A stretch of 64,000 nt of DNA from Acidovorax sp. RAC01 (GCF_001714725.1 NZ_CP016447.1:3901501-3965500); one strand, 5' to 3'. Numbered from the stretch's first letter, positions 36,943-46,971 are shown. Numbers and translations are program-made. Notes: generated by a model from the sequence alone, not told the origin.

Positions 36943-36982
36943 CAGACAACGCGGTTTGAAGGCTGTTGTGCAGTCGTCTATT

Positions 36983-37020
36983 GGGGTCGTCTCAGAAAAC
37001 GGAAAATAAAGCACGCTAAG
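36983..37020 (+). repeat. Tn21-type 38-bp inverted repeat
   Basis: The 38 bases beginning GGGGTCGTCTCAGAAAACGG and ending CACGCTAAG match the terminal repeat of the Tn21 subgroup. It directly follows the Tn402-type end. The stop codon of the resolvase at 37016 lies inside it. The same pairing of ends occurs at 42533-42634. Confidence 0.85.
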
Positions 37021-37573
37021 CGTGCGTGGAGGCTGGCACCCAGCGGTACAGCGTCGGAATGGACACGCCGAGGTTCTTGGCCACGTCCTTGGGCGGCACC
37101 CCGCTGGCCAGCAGCTTCTTGGCCGACTCGATCTTGCTGTCGGTCATCTTCGGCTTGCGGCCGCCTTTGCGGCCGAGCTGCTTGGCGACTTCCAGCCCGG
37201 CGCGGGTGCGCTCGACGGTCAGCTCGCGCTCCATTTCGGCAAGGCTCGCCATGACGTGGAAGAAGAACCGCCCGGATGGTGTGCCGGTGTCGATGGAGTC
37301 GGTGAGGCTCCTGAACTGGACACCGTGCTTGTGCAGATCGCCGACCAGATCGACCAGTTGCTTGACCGACCGGCCCAGCCGGTCGAGCTTCCAGACGACC
37401 AAAGTATCGCCTTCGCGCAGCATTTCGAGCGTCTTGGCCAAGCCAGGCCGGTCTGCCCGCGTGCCACTCACCTTGTCCTCGAAGACCTTTTTACATCCGG
37501 CCTTGCTCAAGGCTTCGCGTTGCAGCTCCAGGTTCTGATCCTGCGTCGAGACGCGCGCATAGCCAATCAACAT
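37016..37573 (-). CDS. Serine resolvase/invertase family recombinase
   Basis: The 185-residue protein is a small serine recombinase: MLIGYARVSTQDQNLELQ holds the nucleophile, LVVWKLDRLGRS the conserved core, and GVPPKDVAKNLGVSIPTLYRW the C-terminal helix-turn-helix. It ends with the last bases of a Tn21-type inverted repeat, as if the gene were the outermost gene of a Tn3-family element. No matching tnpA is present. Its start overlaps the end of the next gene. It may act on res-like sites near it or be a leftover. Confidence 0.92.
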   Translation of the reverse strand: MLIGYARVSTQDQNLELQREALSKAGCKKVFEDKVSGTRADRPGLAKTLEMLREGDTLVVWKLDRLGRSVKQLVDLVGDLHKHGVQFRSLTDSIDTGTPSGRFFFHVMASLAEMERELTVERTRAGLEVAKQLGRKGGRKPKMTDSKIESAKKLLASGVPPKDVAKNLGVSIPTLYRWVPASTHA

Positions 37574-37938
37574 GGCTTGTCTCGCGCCCGGTCGATGCGT
37601 TCCTGCATCGCCTGCATCACTTCTTCGTGGGTGTACGATCTGGCGTTGGCGTCGGTGGCTTGCCGCAGGGCTTCCTCAACCTCGCGCGTCATCCGCTCGT
37701 AATCCTCCGGCCACAGCGCTTGCTCCATGCGCAGCGACGCCTGACCCAGCAGGTGCAGCAGGCTGAACAGCCGCATGTCGTTGGTGGCGACGATGCGCTC
37801 CCGAATCTGCTCCTGAATAGCTTCGCTAGCCCGATGCGCTTGTGGTGTGGCAGTCCCCTCGTAGTCAGCGGGGAATTCCGCTTCCTCGGCAATCCTTGCC
37901 CAGGCGCTGGCCAGCGCCTCGATGGTTGACGTGCTCAT
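37567..37938 (-). CDS. Hypothetical protein next to resolvase
   Basis: The 123-residue protein begins MSTSTIEALASAWARIAEEAEF and is mostly helical and charged, with a likely coiled coil in the second half (EQIRERIVATNDMRL, EVEEALRQATDANARS). I do not recognise a family. Its 3' end overlaps the resolvase start by seven bases and its 5' end overlaps the next gene by four, so the genes form one unit. The longer frame from 38127 is rejected because it overlaps the membrane protein gene. Confidence 0.7.
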   Translation of the reverse strand: MSTSTIEALASAWARIAEEAEFPADYEGTATPQAHRASEAIQEQIRERIVATNDMRLFSLLHLLGQASLRMEQALWPEDYERMTREVEEALRQATDANARSYTHEEVMQAMQERIDRARDKPC

Positions 37939-38435
37939 TTCCGCCGCTCCTGTGCTCTTTGGCGAATCAACCGGCCAAGGGGCCTCGACGCGAAAACCAG
38001 CAGCATCACGCCTATCGGATACCAGGTCGAGAAGACCACCAAGGCATCGAAGGCTGGCCGTCCGGTGTTGGTAGGCAGTACGGCGGTCACAGCCATCAAC
38101 CCGCCGACCGTCCAGATGATGCGCCACACGTAGGGCATCACGCGGGGCACGTAGCCGTCATCGAAAGCGGTCTGGTAGTAGCGGCGCAGGCCGCGCTCGG
38201 CAAGCGCCTGGCGCTGCCGCTCCGACAGCGCATCCGTCCGGCCATACCAGCGCCGGAATGGTGGACAGCGCAGCAGCAAAGGGGTGAAGAGGATCATCAC
38301 CGCCACGATCGCGACACCCCACGCCATGACGGCGCCGGCATCGGGCCGCTTGGCGTTCTCGATCACGGGCGCGAAGACGCCCGGAGCACCGATCATCCAG
38401 AACAGCGCAATGTGCTGATGGAAGGAGAGCTTCAT
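37935..38435 (-). CDS. Small membrane protein of unknown function
   Basis: The 166-residue protein has about four hydrophobic segments (near residues 10-25, 35-55, 100-120 and 130-150 from MKLSFHQHIALFWM) and a positively charged C terminus (RLIRQRAQERRK), which suggests an inner membrane protein with the tail in the cytosol. No family is recognised. Overlaps of four bases with both neighbours show co-translation with the genes on either side. A start four codons upstream (38447) is possible. Confidence 0.7.
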   Translation of the reverse strand: MKLSFHQHIALFWMIGAPGVFAPVIENAKRPDAGAVMAWGVAIVAVMILFTPLLLRCPPFRRWYGRTDALSERQRQALAERGLRRYYQTAFDDGYVPRVMPYVWRIIWTVGGLMAVTAVLPTNTGRPAFDALVVFSTWYPIGVMLLVFASRPLGRLIRQRAQERRK

Positions 38436-38758
38436 TTGCTCATCCACTTGCGCAGCAGGCGCTTTTTCAGGGAGGCGCGTTCTTGCGGGTTGCGTCCCTT
38501 GTGATTGGCGATGCGATCCGCCGTGGCGGCCTGGCGCTTGACGGGCCAGTAGGAGCGGCCATCCTTGCCCATCGACCAGACGCTGCTGGCCTGGTTTTCC
38601 AGCAGGGGCAGATGGGCGCTCAGGGCTTCGGGCGACGCGCTGGTCAGCGCCGTGCGCTCACGGGTGCGCCAGCGCTGATGCCAGAGCTTCTTGTCCTCGC
38701 GCTCGCTGCCGCAGGTCGTGTGCCCGACGATGGGTGTTTTGCGGCGGCTGCGGCTCAT
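38432..38758 (-). CDS. Small basic hypothetical protein
   Basis: The 108-residue, strongly basic protein starts MSRSRRKTPIVGHTTCGSE. It resembles short plasmid- or transposon-borne basic proteins with Arg/Lys-rich ends and no catalytic motif. It is the first gene of the four-gene unit that ends with the resolvase. Function is unknown. Confidence 0.65.
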   Translation of the reverse strand: MSRSRRKTPIVGHTTCGSEREDKKLWHQRWRTRERTALTSASPEALSAHLPLLENQASSVWSMGKDGRSYWPVKRQAATADRIANHKGRNPQERASLKKRLLRKWMSK

Positions 38759-39012
38759 AACGTAGTGGTCTCCAAGAACATTCAGGACTGATCCCAGGCG
38801 TCGATGGTCAAGACCTGATCGGCAGGACAGGCGGCTACGCGGTCGGGAACTGGATGGTGTTCAGTCTCATGCCGACCCCATTCGATTGATCGCGTCGCTT
38901 GCGGCACGCTGCGACGCAAGGAGGTTTGCGACCTGGTTTAGCAGCCGTGTCCGCTGCATGTCTGTTACCTATCTCCCCGACCGCTCATTGGACCAACTCC
39001 AGAGATTGGGCT

Positions 39013-39369
39013 CTATCGCTCAGCCAATACGAAACCGGCATTGGCTGATGCCACAACCGAGACGAACACAAATGGCTCGGTACCTGTATTTCGCGCCCCG
39101 TGCACTTGGCCCGGTCTTGCCACGGCTATCTCACCTTCCCTGAGGGCACGAACAATCCCATTGCCCTGAAAGTAATCAGCCATTCCCGACAAAACAGTCC
39201 ACGTGTCTTGGCCGTGAGGATGAATGTGAGCCGCAATTTCCTGCCCGGGATGGACATGCCAAACCACGATAATTGAGTCTCGGGTTTCAAGCACAACGGA
39301 ACGAATAGGCTCGCCTTCGGACGGCTGAACATACTCGGCTACAGAAAATATTCTCGATTCAACAGTCAT
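39013..39369 (-). CDS. Cupin-domain protein
   Basis: The 118-residue protein is a single cupin barrel. The metal-binding motif reads HVHPGQEIAAHIHPHGQ with later GEIAVARPGQVHG supplying the final histidine. Such small cupins bind a metal and a small ligand, or act as isomerases or dioxygenases; no substrate can be given. The start at 39369 follows AGGGATCTCC-type ribosome sequence; an ATG at 39387 lies in frame. It stands alone between fragments. Confidence 0.8.
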   Translation of the reverse strand: MTVESRIFSVAEYVQPSEGEPIRSVVLETRDSIIVVWHVHPGQEIAAHIHPHGQDTWTVLSGMADYFQGNGIVRALREGEIAVARPGQVHGARNTGTEPFVFVSVVASANAGFVLAER

Positions 39370-39416
39370 CGGAGATCCCTCTTTCACAGTGCCCCCAGAC
39401 AGGCTGGATATGAGTT

Positions 39417-39605
39417 CTAACTCGAATTTGAACGGGAGGCTGGTCGTGCGGTCGTGCAGTTGCCGATGAGCGTGTCGGCTGCTGCCTCCTTGCCCACCAG
39501 CGAACTCACGTCCGTTGCGGCCATCCAGAAGGTCTTGCCCGAGCGCGGCTCATAGGTCGCGGGATCGAACACGCCAGAGGGGCCGAACATCGGCGGCTTG
39601 ATTGG
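39417..39605 (-). pseudogene. Fragment of an unrecognised larger protein
   Basis: An open frame of about 62 codons ends at the TAG at 39417-39419. It has no start of its own and is preceded in frame by a stop. It reads MFGPSGVFDPATYEPRSG and KTFWMAATDVSSLVGKEA, which looks like part of a conserved protein with shifted termini, but I cannot assign a family. It is probably debris from an earlier insertion or deletion. Confidence 0.4.
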
Positions 39606-39992
39606 TCATGGCTCCATGCCTTTGTCGTTACGGTCTTCATCGTCGGCATCCTGACGCACGGCGGGCAATTGCTGGAGCAACGCCGGCAGCCATTCCTGTA
39701 CCGTCTCCCACACCACATCGAGGTTGATGTCGAAATAGCCGTGAGCCATGCGATTACGCATATTGCGCATGCTGCGCCACGGCACGTCGGCATGCGCCTG
39801 GGTGAACTCGACGTAGCCATCCATCACCTTTGTGGCCGCCTCGCCGATGACGATCAGGCTCATGATGACGGCCTGCTGGGTGCGCTTGTCGGCCAAGAAG
39901 TCGTCCTTGGCCATCCCTTCCACGAAGCTGCGCGCATCGGTTGCGGCCTGCTGAATGTGGTCGAGGTAATCGGGCAGGCGGTTCTCGCTCAT
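39606..39992 (-). CDS. hepT: HepT-type HEPN toxin
   Basis: The 128-residue protein has the HEPN fold with the RNase motif R-N-R-M-A-H followed by GYFD, and an N-terminal helix SENRLPDYLDHIQQA. In HepT/MntA pairs the HEPN protein is an RNase toxin that is silenced when its partner attaches AMP to the conserved tyrosine of the motif. The start overlaps the MntA stop by four bases. The gene order nucleotidyltransferase then HEPN fits the family. Confidence 0.9.
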   Translation of the reverse strand: MSENRLPDYLDHIQQAATDARSFVEGMAKDDFLADKRTQQAVIMSLIVIGEAATKVMDGYVEFTQAHADVPWRSMRNMRNRMAHGYFDINLDVVWETVQEWLPALLQQLPAVRQDADDEDRNDKGMEP

Positions 39993-40285
39993 ATCGGTTG
40001 CGCCTCCGCGAGCACCTTGGCCCGGAACTTCGGCGGCAGGTCGCCGGGAGTCAGCAGATCGACGTCAACGCCGAGCAGCGATTTCAGTTCTTCTTCCAAA
40101 TCGCCCAAGTCCAACAACGTGGCACCGGGCAGCGCATCGACCAACAGGTCGAGGTCGCTGCCATCCCGGTCGGTGCCATGCAGCACCGAGCCGAAGACGC
40201 GCGGGTTCGCGGCGCGAAAGCGGCCTACCGCTTCACGCACTGCGCTTCGCTTCATGTCAAGCACAACAGACGGTCGCATGCGCAT
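39989..40285 (-). CDS. mntA: MntA-type nucleotidyltransferase antitoxin
   Basis: The 98-residue protein is a minimal nucleotidyltransferase with the motif GSVLHGTDRDGSDLDLLV, which supplies the metal-binding aspartates. MntA antitoxins AMPylate HepT. The start may be the ATG at 40285 or at 40279; both lie close behind GAAAGG. It is slightly longer at the N terminus than minimal family members. No other genes of this pair's usual neighbours are present. Confidence 0.88.
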   Translation of the reverse strand: MRMRPSVVLDMKRSAVREAVGRFRAANPRVFGSVLHGTDRDGSDLDLLVDALPGATLLDLGDLEEELKSLLGVDVDLLTPGDLPPKFRAKVLAEAQPI

Positions 40286-40380
40286 CCTTTCTTATCGAAA
40301 CTCGTTGAGATGATATGCAATCAAGAATAGAATTTCAAGAACTATTTTCGAGAATCGCAATGCCTTGATTCCCGTGCCGC

Positions 40381-40470
40381 GCCTGTGAATTTCACCCGCT
40401 CGACGAGCGCAACACCGACGCCGCCTACGCCAAGAACCGGCGAATCGACCTCAAACTCACGAACCGCTGA
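40381..40470 (+). pseudogene. C-terminal remnant of an OmpA/MotB-type protein
   Basis: A frame of 29 codons ending at the TGA at 40468-40470 reads FHPLDERNTDAAYAKNRRID before its stop. The NRRIDL signature is typical of the C terminus of OmpA-like peptidoglycan-binding domains. There is no start, and the upstream DNA does not continue the domain. It is gene debris that overlaps the end of the AraC gene on the other strand. Confidence 0.5.
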
Positions 40471-41299
40471 GCGACGCGTCACCGCGCTGCTGCGCCAGCC
40501 AGTCGCGCGGGGCGCAGCCCATGCGCACGCGGAAGGCGCGCGCCAACGCGTTCGGGCTGCCGTAGCCGACGCGGTCGGCCACCACCGCCACCGGACGCCC
40601 CTGCTTGAGCAGGGTGCAACTGACGTTCATCCGCCAGTCGGCCAGATAGTCGCCCGGCGTGACGCCCACCGCGTCTTTGAACGCGGCGGCGAAGCGCGCG
40701 CGTGACATGCCCGCCTGCGCCGCCAGCGCCTCGAGCGACCACGCGGTCTGCGGCGCATCGTGCATGGCGGTTATGGCGCGCGCGAGTTTCGGGTCGGCCA
40801 GTCCCGCCAGCAGTCCGGTGGCGCCAAGCCGCCCATCCATCAGATAACGCAGCAACTGGATCAGTAGCAACTCGCACAAGCGGTCGATGGCGGCCTGCCG
40901 ACCGCACTGGTCGCGCTCGGCTTCGGCAGACAGCAGCTCTAGCGTCGGCCCGAGGCCGGGCAAGTCCGCCAGCGGAATCAGCAGCATCGACGGCAAGGCC
41001 ATGGCCAACGGATTGCCCGTCGAAGCGCCCAGATCGACCTCCGCACACAACAGCTCAGCGGTATCGCCGGGGGCGGCGACAAAACGATGCGACGCCACGC
41101 GCGGATAAAACAGCAGGCTCGGCTCGGTAACCAGCAGATCTTCATGCACGGGCGAACGCGCCGTAATCGGGCCGCGCCGCACCAGATGGATATAGCCATG
41201 CGGCGCCGCGTAATGATGCTGCCCACAGAAGGCGCCGCTGTGAAAAACGCGCGCCGAAAGCGAGTAGTGCCGGAGCAAGCCGGCCAGTCGATCCGCCAT
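40457..41299 (-). CDS. AraC-family transcriptional regulator, cupin_6 type
   Basis: The 280-residue protein (from MADRLAGLLRHYSLS) has an N-terminal cupin-like sensor domain and a C-terminal AraC helix-turn-helix pair, with AGMSRARFAAAFKDAVG and VGYGSPNALARAFRVRMG. It resembles the regulator at 7727-8578 in organisation. It is divergent from the AhpD-like gene at 41417 with a 117-base spacer, so I infer that it controls that gene and the cytochrome P460 behind it. The start could also be at 41311. Confidence 0.88.
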   Translation of the reverse strand: MADRLAGLLRHYSLSARVFHSGAFCGQHHYAAPHGYIHLVRRGPITARSPVHEDLLVTEPSLLFYPRVASHRFVAAPGDTAELLCAEVDLGASTGNPLAMALPSMLLIPLADLPGLGPTLELLSAEAERDQCGRQAAIDRLCELLLIQLLRYLMDGRLGATGLLAGLADPKLARAITAMHDAPQTAWSLEALAAQAGMSRARFAAAFKDAVGVTPGDYLADWRMNVSCTLLKQGRPVAVVADRVGYGSPNALARAFRVRMGCAPRDWLAQQRGDASLSGS

Positions 41300-41416
41300 T
41301 CCACTCTCCATATAAGACGATAGGTTACGTATTTGATACTTTACGTGCCATATCGTACCAAACAAAGGGCGATCATGCCCACGTGCTCTTGCACCTCACC
41401 CACTACGGAGATAGAC

Positions 41417-41950
41417 ATGACCCAAATCGCCCCCCTGACCATCGACACCGCTGACGCCGCTACCGCTGCCACACTCAAGGCCGTCAAAGCCAAGCTCGGC
41501 GTGGTGCCGAACCTGCTCGCCACGCTGGCCCACGCGCCGGCAGCGCTCAACGGCTACCTCGGCCTGTCCGAAACGCTGGGCACCGGCCGCCTGAGTGCCA
41601 CCCAGCGCGAGATCGTTGCGCTGGCTGCCGGTCAAGCCAATCGCTGCCAGTACTGCCTGAGCGCACACACCCTGATCGGCAAAGGTGCCGGACTGTCGGC
41701 AGAGGCCATCGCCGCGGCCCGCACCGGCCAGGCGGCCAACGCACTTGACGATGCAATTGCCGGCTTTGCCCGCGCGCTGGTCGAGCAACGCGGCGTGGTG
41801 TCGGCCGACGCCATGGCCAACTACCGCCGCGCGGGGCTCGACGACGGCCTGATACTGGAAGTGATCGCCAACATCGCGCTGAACACGCTCACCAACTACA
41901 CCAACCACATCGCCGACACCACGGTGGATTTCCCCGTGGTCGCCGTCTGA
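41417..41950 (+). CDS. Carboxymuconolactone decarboxylase/AhpD-family protein
   Basis: The 177-residue protein has the AhpD/CMD fold with the redox pair CQYC followed by a histidine (CQYCLSAHTLIGKG). AhpD proteins use this CxxC pair to reduce peroxides or peroxiredoxins. The start at 41417 follows GGAGATAG. It is followed after 27 bases by cytochrome P460 and faces an AraC regulator, so the trio is probably one response unit. The natural substrate is not known. Confidence 0.88.
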   Translation: MTQIAPLTIDTADAATAATLKAVKAKLGVVPNLLATLAHAPAALNGYLGLSETLGTGRLSATQREIVALAAGQANRCQYCLSAHTLIGKGAGLSAEAIAAARTGQAANALDDAIAGFARALVEQRGVVSADAMANYRRAGLDDGLILEVIANIALNTLTNYTNHIADTTVDFPVVAV

Positions 41951-41977
41951 TCTCCATAGGCATATAAGGAGAACACA

Positions 41978-42526
41978 ACGAAAATCGCACTCACCGGCGC
42001 TCTGCTCGCCAGCGCCCTCGTCCTGCCACTGGCCGTCACGGCCGGCGACTTTTCGCCCTATGTGGACAGCCAGGGCGGCATCAGCCGCCCCACAGACTTC
42101 CGCACAAACTTCGTCCACCTGGGCTCATATGCGGTGTTGGACGAAAAATCCGCCTCTCGCGGCCTGCACGATGTGTACACCGAAAAGGCCTCGGCCGAGC
42201 ACTACCGCAAGACCGGCAAGTTCCCGGACGGCGCCACGCTGGTGAAAGAGATCCGCAAGCTCGAAACCAGCGCCATGACCACCGGCGACCCTGTGGTCTG
42301 GGGTTCCGATGCGGCCGTGTGGTTCGTGATGGTCAAGGACGCCAAAGGCCGTTTCGCCAGCAACCCCTTGTGGGGCGACGGCTGGGGCTGGGCGCTGTTC
42401 AAGGCCGACGCCCCCGCCAAGAATGTCGCCGTCAGCTACGCAGCCGACTGCATGGGCTGCCATGTGCCGGCGGCCAAGACCGACCGCGTATTCATCCAGG
42501 GCTATCCGACACTGACCCAGCACTGA
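41978..42526 (+). CDS. Cytochrome P460-family c-type haem protein with ACG start
   Basis: The frame encodes a signal peptide (KIALTGALLASALVLP...AVTAG) and a P460 domain with the haem-attachment motif CMGCH near the C terminus, 182 residues in all. P460 cytochromes oxidise hydroxylamine or related N-compounds or protect against NO-type stress in the periplasm. The codon in the start position, five bases behind an AAGGAGAA ribosome site, is ACG (41978-41980) where ATG is expected (ACG AAA ATC for ATG AAA ATC). No other in-frame ATG lies upstream; GTG at 42062 would remove the signal peptide. Either a rare ACG start is used weakly or a point mutation has silenced the gene. Confidence 0.75.
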   Translation, partial: TKIALTGALLASALVLPLAVTAGDFSPYVDSQGGISRPTDFRTNFVHLGSYAVLDEKSASRGLHDVYTEKASAEHYRKTGKFPDGATLVKEIRKLETSAMTTGDPVVWGSDAAVWFVMVKDAKGRFASNPLWGDGWGWALFKADAPAKNVAVSYAADCMGCHVPAAKTDRVFIQGYPTLTQH

Positions 42527-42532
42527 CTTGCT

Positions 42533-42557
42533 TGTCACTTTCAGAAGGCGACAGCAC
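42533..42557 (+). repeat. Tn5053-type left terminal inverted repeat
   Basis: The end begins TGTCACTTTCAGAAGGCGAC and is 25 bp in its conserved part, with five differences from the copy at 36918. It lies seven bases behind the stop of the P460 gene. Confidence 0.85.
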
Positions 42558-42596
42558 GAAATATCAAAAGTCGACCGCACGGTCTTTTCTGACGTT

Positions 42597-42634
42597 GGAG
42601 TCGCCTCAGAAAACGGAAAATAAAGCACGCTAAG
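42597..42634 (+). repeat. Tn21-type 38-bp inverted repeat next to merR
   Basis: GGAGTCGCCTCAGAAAACGG to CACGCTAAG differs from the copy at 36983-37020 at two positions. It is the fossil of the Tn21-type transposon from which the mer operon was taken into the Tn5053 line. Confidence 0.85.
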
Positions 42635-42650
42635 GCGTAGTTCCCTCGGG

Positions 42651-43085
42651 CTACACCGCGTCCGCACTGCGCGGTTCTTTCTTCCCTTGCAGTGACGCAA
42701 TCAGCGGGCAGGAAACGTTCCCCTTCCGCGCATGGCAGGCGCACACCAAATCAGACAGCACGGCCTCCATGCGCGCCAGGTCAGCCATCCTCTCGCGCAC
42801 GTCCTTGAGCTTGTGCTCGGCCAGGCTGCTGGCTTCCTCGCAATGGGTGCCATCCTCCAGCCGCAGCAGCTCGGCGATCTCATCCAGGCTGAAGCCCAAC
42901 CGCTGGGCTGATTTCACGAAGCGCACCCGCGTTACATCCGTCTCGCCATAGCGGCGAATGCTGCCGTAAGGCTTGTCCGGTTCCGGGAGCAAGCCCTTGC
43001 GCTGATAGAACCGGATGGTCTCCACATTGACCCCGGCCGTCCTGGCGAAAACGCCAATGGTCAGGTTCTCCAAATTGTTTTCCAT
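42651..43085 (-). CDS. merR: Mercury-responsive regulator MerR
   Basis: The 144-residue protein equals Tn501/Tn21 MerR in length. The N-terminal winged helix ([20 protein letters not shown]) binds the operator. The three mercury-binding cysteines are in HCEEA (about residue 82) and in [13 protein letters not shown] (about 117 and 126). Without mercury it represses the mer promoter; with Hg(II) it twists the DNA and activates it. It is divergent from merT. Confidence 0.97.
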   Translation of the reverse strand: MENNLENLTIGVFARTAGVNVETIRFYQRKGLLPEPDKPYGSIRRYGETDVTRVRFVKSAQRLGFSLDEIAELLRLEDGTHCEEASSLAEHKLKDVRERMADLARMEAVLSDLVCACHARKGNVSCPLIASLQGKKEPRSADAV

Positions 43086-43090
43086 ATCGC

Positions 43091-43121
43091 TTGACTCCGT
43101 ACATAACTACGGAAGTAAGCT
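43091..43121 (+). promoter_or_regulatory. mer promoter and MerR operator
   Basis: TTGACT (43091-43096) and TAAGCT (43116-43121) are 19 bases apart, the overlong spacer that makes mer promoters depend on MerR. The spacer holds the dyad CCGTACATAACTACGG to which MerR binds. The divergent merR transcript starts within the same stretch. Confidence 0.93.
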
Positions 43122-43156
43122 TAAGCTATCCAATTCAGATTCGAAAGGACAAACGT

Positions 43157-43507
43157 ATGTCTGAACCTCAAAACGGGCGCGGCGCGCTCTTCACTGGCGG
43201 GCTGGCCGCCATCCTCGCCTCGGCTTGCTGCCTCGGGCCGCTGGTTCTGATCGCCTTGGGGTTCAGCGGCGCTTGGATCGGCAACTTGACGGTGTTGGAA
43301 CCCTATCGCCCCATCTTTATCGGCGTGGCGCTGGTGGCGTTGTTCTTCGCCTGGCGGCGCATCTACCGGCCGTCAGCCGCCTGCAAACCGGGTGAGGTTT
43401 GCGCGATTCCCCAAGTGCGAGCTACTTACAAGCTCATTTTCTGGGGCGTGGCCGTGCTGGTTTTGGTCGCGCTCGGATTTCCCTACGTCGTGCCATTTTT
43501 CTATTGA
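43157..43507 (+). CDS. merT: Mercuric ion transporter MerT
   Basis: The 116-residue inner membrane protein has three hydrophobic segments, a cysteine pair in the first (ASACCLGPL) and a second pair facing the cytosol (CKPGEVC). It takes Hg(II) from MerP and passes it inward to MerA. The start at 43157 begins MSEPQNGRGA; a longer frame from 43091 overlaps the promoter and is rejected. Confidence 0.96.
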   Translation: MSEPQNGRGALFTGGLAAILASACCLGPLVLIALGFSGAWIGNLTVLEPYRPIFIGVALVALFFAWRRIYRPSAACKPGEVCAIPQVRATYKLIFWGVAVLVLVALGFPYVVPFFY

Positions 43508-43522
43508 TCACAGGAGTTCACC

Positions 43523-45689
<2,167 letters not shown>

Positions 45690-45705
45690 AAAAAGGAGGT
45701 TTTCA

Positions 45706-46071
45706 ATGAGCGCCTACACCGTGTCCCGGCTGGCCCTTGATGCCGGGGTGAGCGTGCATATCGTGCGCGACTACCTGCTGCGCGGATTGCTGCGTCCGGT
45801 GGCGTGCACCCCGGGCGGCTATGGCCTGTTCGATGATGCCGCCTTGCAACGGCTGTGCTTCGTGCGGGCGGCCTTCGAGGCGGGCATCGGCCTGGACGCG
45901 CTGGCGCGGCTGTGCCGGGCGCTGGATGCTGCGGACGGCGATGAAGCGGCCGCGCAGCTTGCCGTTCTGCGCCAGTTCGTCGAGCGTCGGCGCGAAGCGT
46001 TGGCCGATCTGGAGGTGCAGTTGGCCACCATGCCGACCGAGCCGGCACAGCACGCGGAGAGTCTGCCATGA
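45706..46071 (+). CDS. merD: Mer operon co-regulator MerD
   Basis: The 121-residue MerR-like protein starts [20 protein letters not shown] with a helix-turn-helix but lacks the mercury-binding cysteines of MerR. MerD down-regulates the mer promoter once mercury is gone. An AAAAAGGAGG ribosome site precedes it. The stop overlaps merE. Confidence 0.95.
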   Translation: MSAYTVSRLALDAGVSVHIVRDYLLRGLLRPVACTPGGYGLFDDAALQRLCFVRAAFEAGIGLDALARLCRALDAADGDEAAAQLAVLRQFVERRREALADLEVQLATMPTEPAQHAESLP

Positions 46072-46304
46072 ACAGCCCCGAGCGCTTGCCGTCCGAGACG
46101 CACAAACCGATCACCGGCTACCTGTGGGGCGCGCTGGCCGTGCTCACCTGTCCCTGCCATTTGCCGATTCTCGCCATTGTGCTGGCCGGCACGACGGCCG
46201 GCGCGTTCATCGGAGAGTACTGGGGTATCGCAGCCCTCACGCTGACCGGTTTGTTCGTCCTGTCTGTGACACGACTGCTGCGGGCCTTCAAAGATCGATC
46301 ATGA
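46068..46304 (+). CDS. merE: Mercury transporter MerE
   Basis: The 78-residue protein has two membrane segments and a cysteine pair in the first ([11 protein letters not shown]). MerE is implicated in uptake of Hg(II) and methylmercury. The start overlaps merD by ATGA. It is the last gene of the mer operon. Confidence 0.95.
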   Translation: MNSPERLPSETHKPITGYLWGALAVLTCPCHLPILAIVLAGTTAGAFIGEYWGIAALTLTGLFVLSVTRLLRAFKDRS

Positions 46305-46356
46305 GCGCTTCCCATTGAGACAAACCACGCTGTCGCTACGTTGCCTCATGCCGGCA

Positions 46357-46971
46357 TCAAATTCGGCTGAGTAGCTTCTCGCCATCTGGACGTAGCTCAC
46401 CCTTGGGTGAAACATGCCGATACAGGGTCTGCCGCGTGACGCCAAGTTCCTGGCACAGGTCGCCGACCTTGGTCTCTGGCTGACCCATTGCCGCCATCGC
46501 CAGCCGCAGCTTGGCGGCGGTCATCTTGAACGGCCGGCCGCCTTTCCGCCCGCGCGCGCGGGCCGAGGCTAGGCCGGCAATCGTGCGCTCCGCGATCAAC
46601 TCGCGCTCGAACTCGGCCAGGGCGGCGAAGATGCCAAAGACCAGCTTGCCGGCGGCGGTCGTGGTGTCGATGGCCGCGCCGTGCCCGGTTAATACCTTCA
46701 AGCCGATGCCGCGCCCAGTCAGGTCGTGCACGGTGTTGATGAGATGTCGCAGGTCGCGTCCGAGCCGATCCAGTTTCCACACGACCAGTGTGTCGCCAGT
46801 TCGCAACGCCTTCAGGCAGCTCGTCAAGCCGGGCCGATCCTCGCGCATGCCGGATGCCTGGTCCTCGTAAAGATGTACTGGATCGACCCCGGCGGCAATC
46901 AGCGCGTCGCGCTGCAAATCGGTAGCCTGGGAGCCGTCCGCCTTCGATACCCGCATGTAGCCTATCAGCAT
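46357..46971 (-). CDS. tniR: Tn5053-type resolvase TniR
   Basis: The 204-residue serine recombinase starts MLIGYMRVSKADGSQ and has the core VVWKLDRLGRDLR and a C-terminal helix-turn-helix (KVGDLCQELGVTRQTLYRH). It resolves cointegrates at a res site upstream of its gene. The gene points toward merE and lies between the mer and tni modules, as in Tn5053. Confidence 0.96.
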   Translation of the reverse strand: MLIGYMRVSKADGSQATDLQRDALIAAGVDPVHLYEDQASGMREDRPGLTSCLKALRTGDTLVVWKLDRLGRDLRHLINTVHDLTGRGIGLKVLTGHGAAIDTTTAAGKLVFGIFAALAEFERELIAERTIAGLASARARGRKGGRPFKMTAAKLRLAMAAMGQPETKVGDLCQELGVTRQTLYRHVSPKGELRPDGEKLLSRI

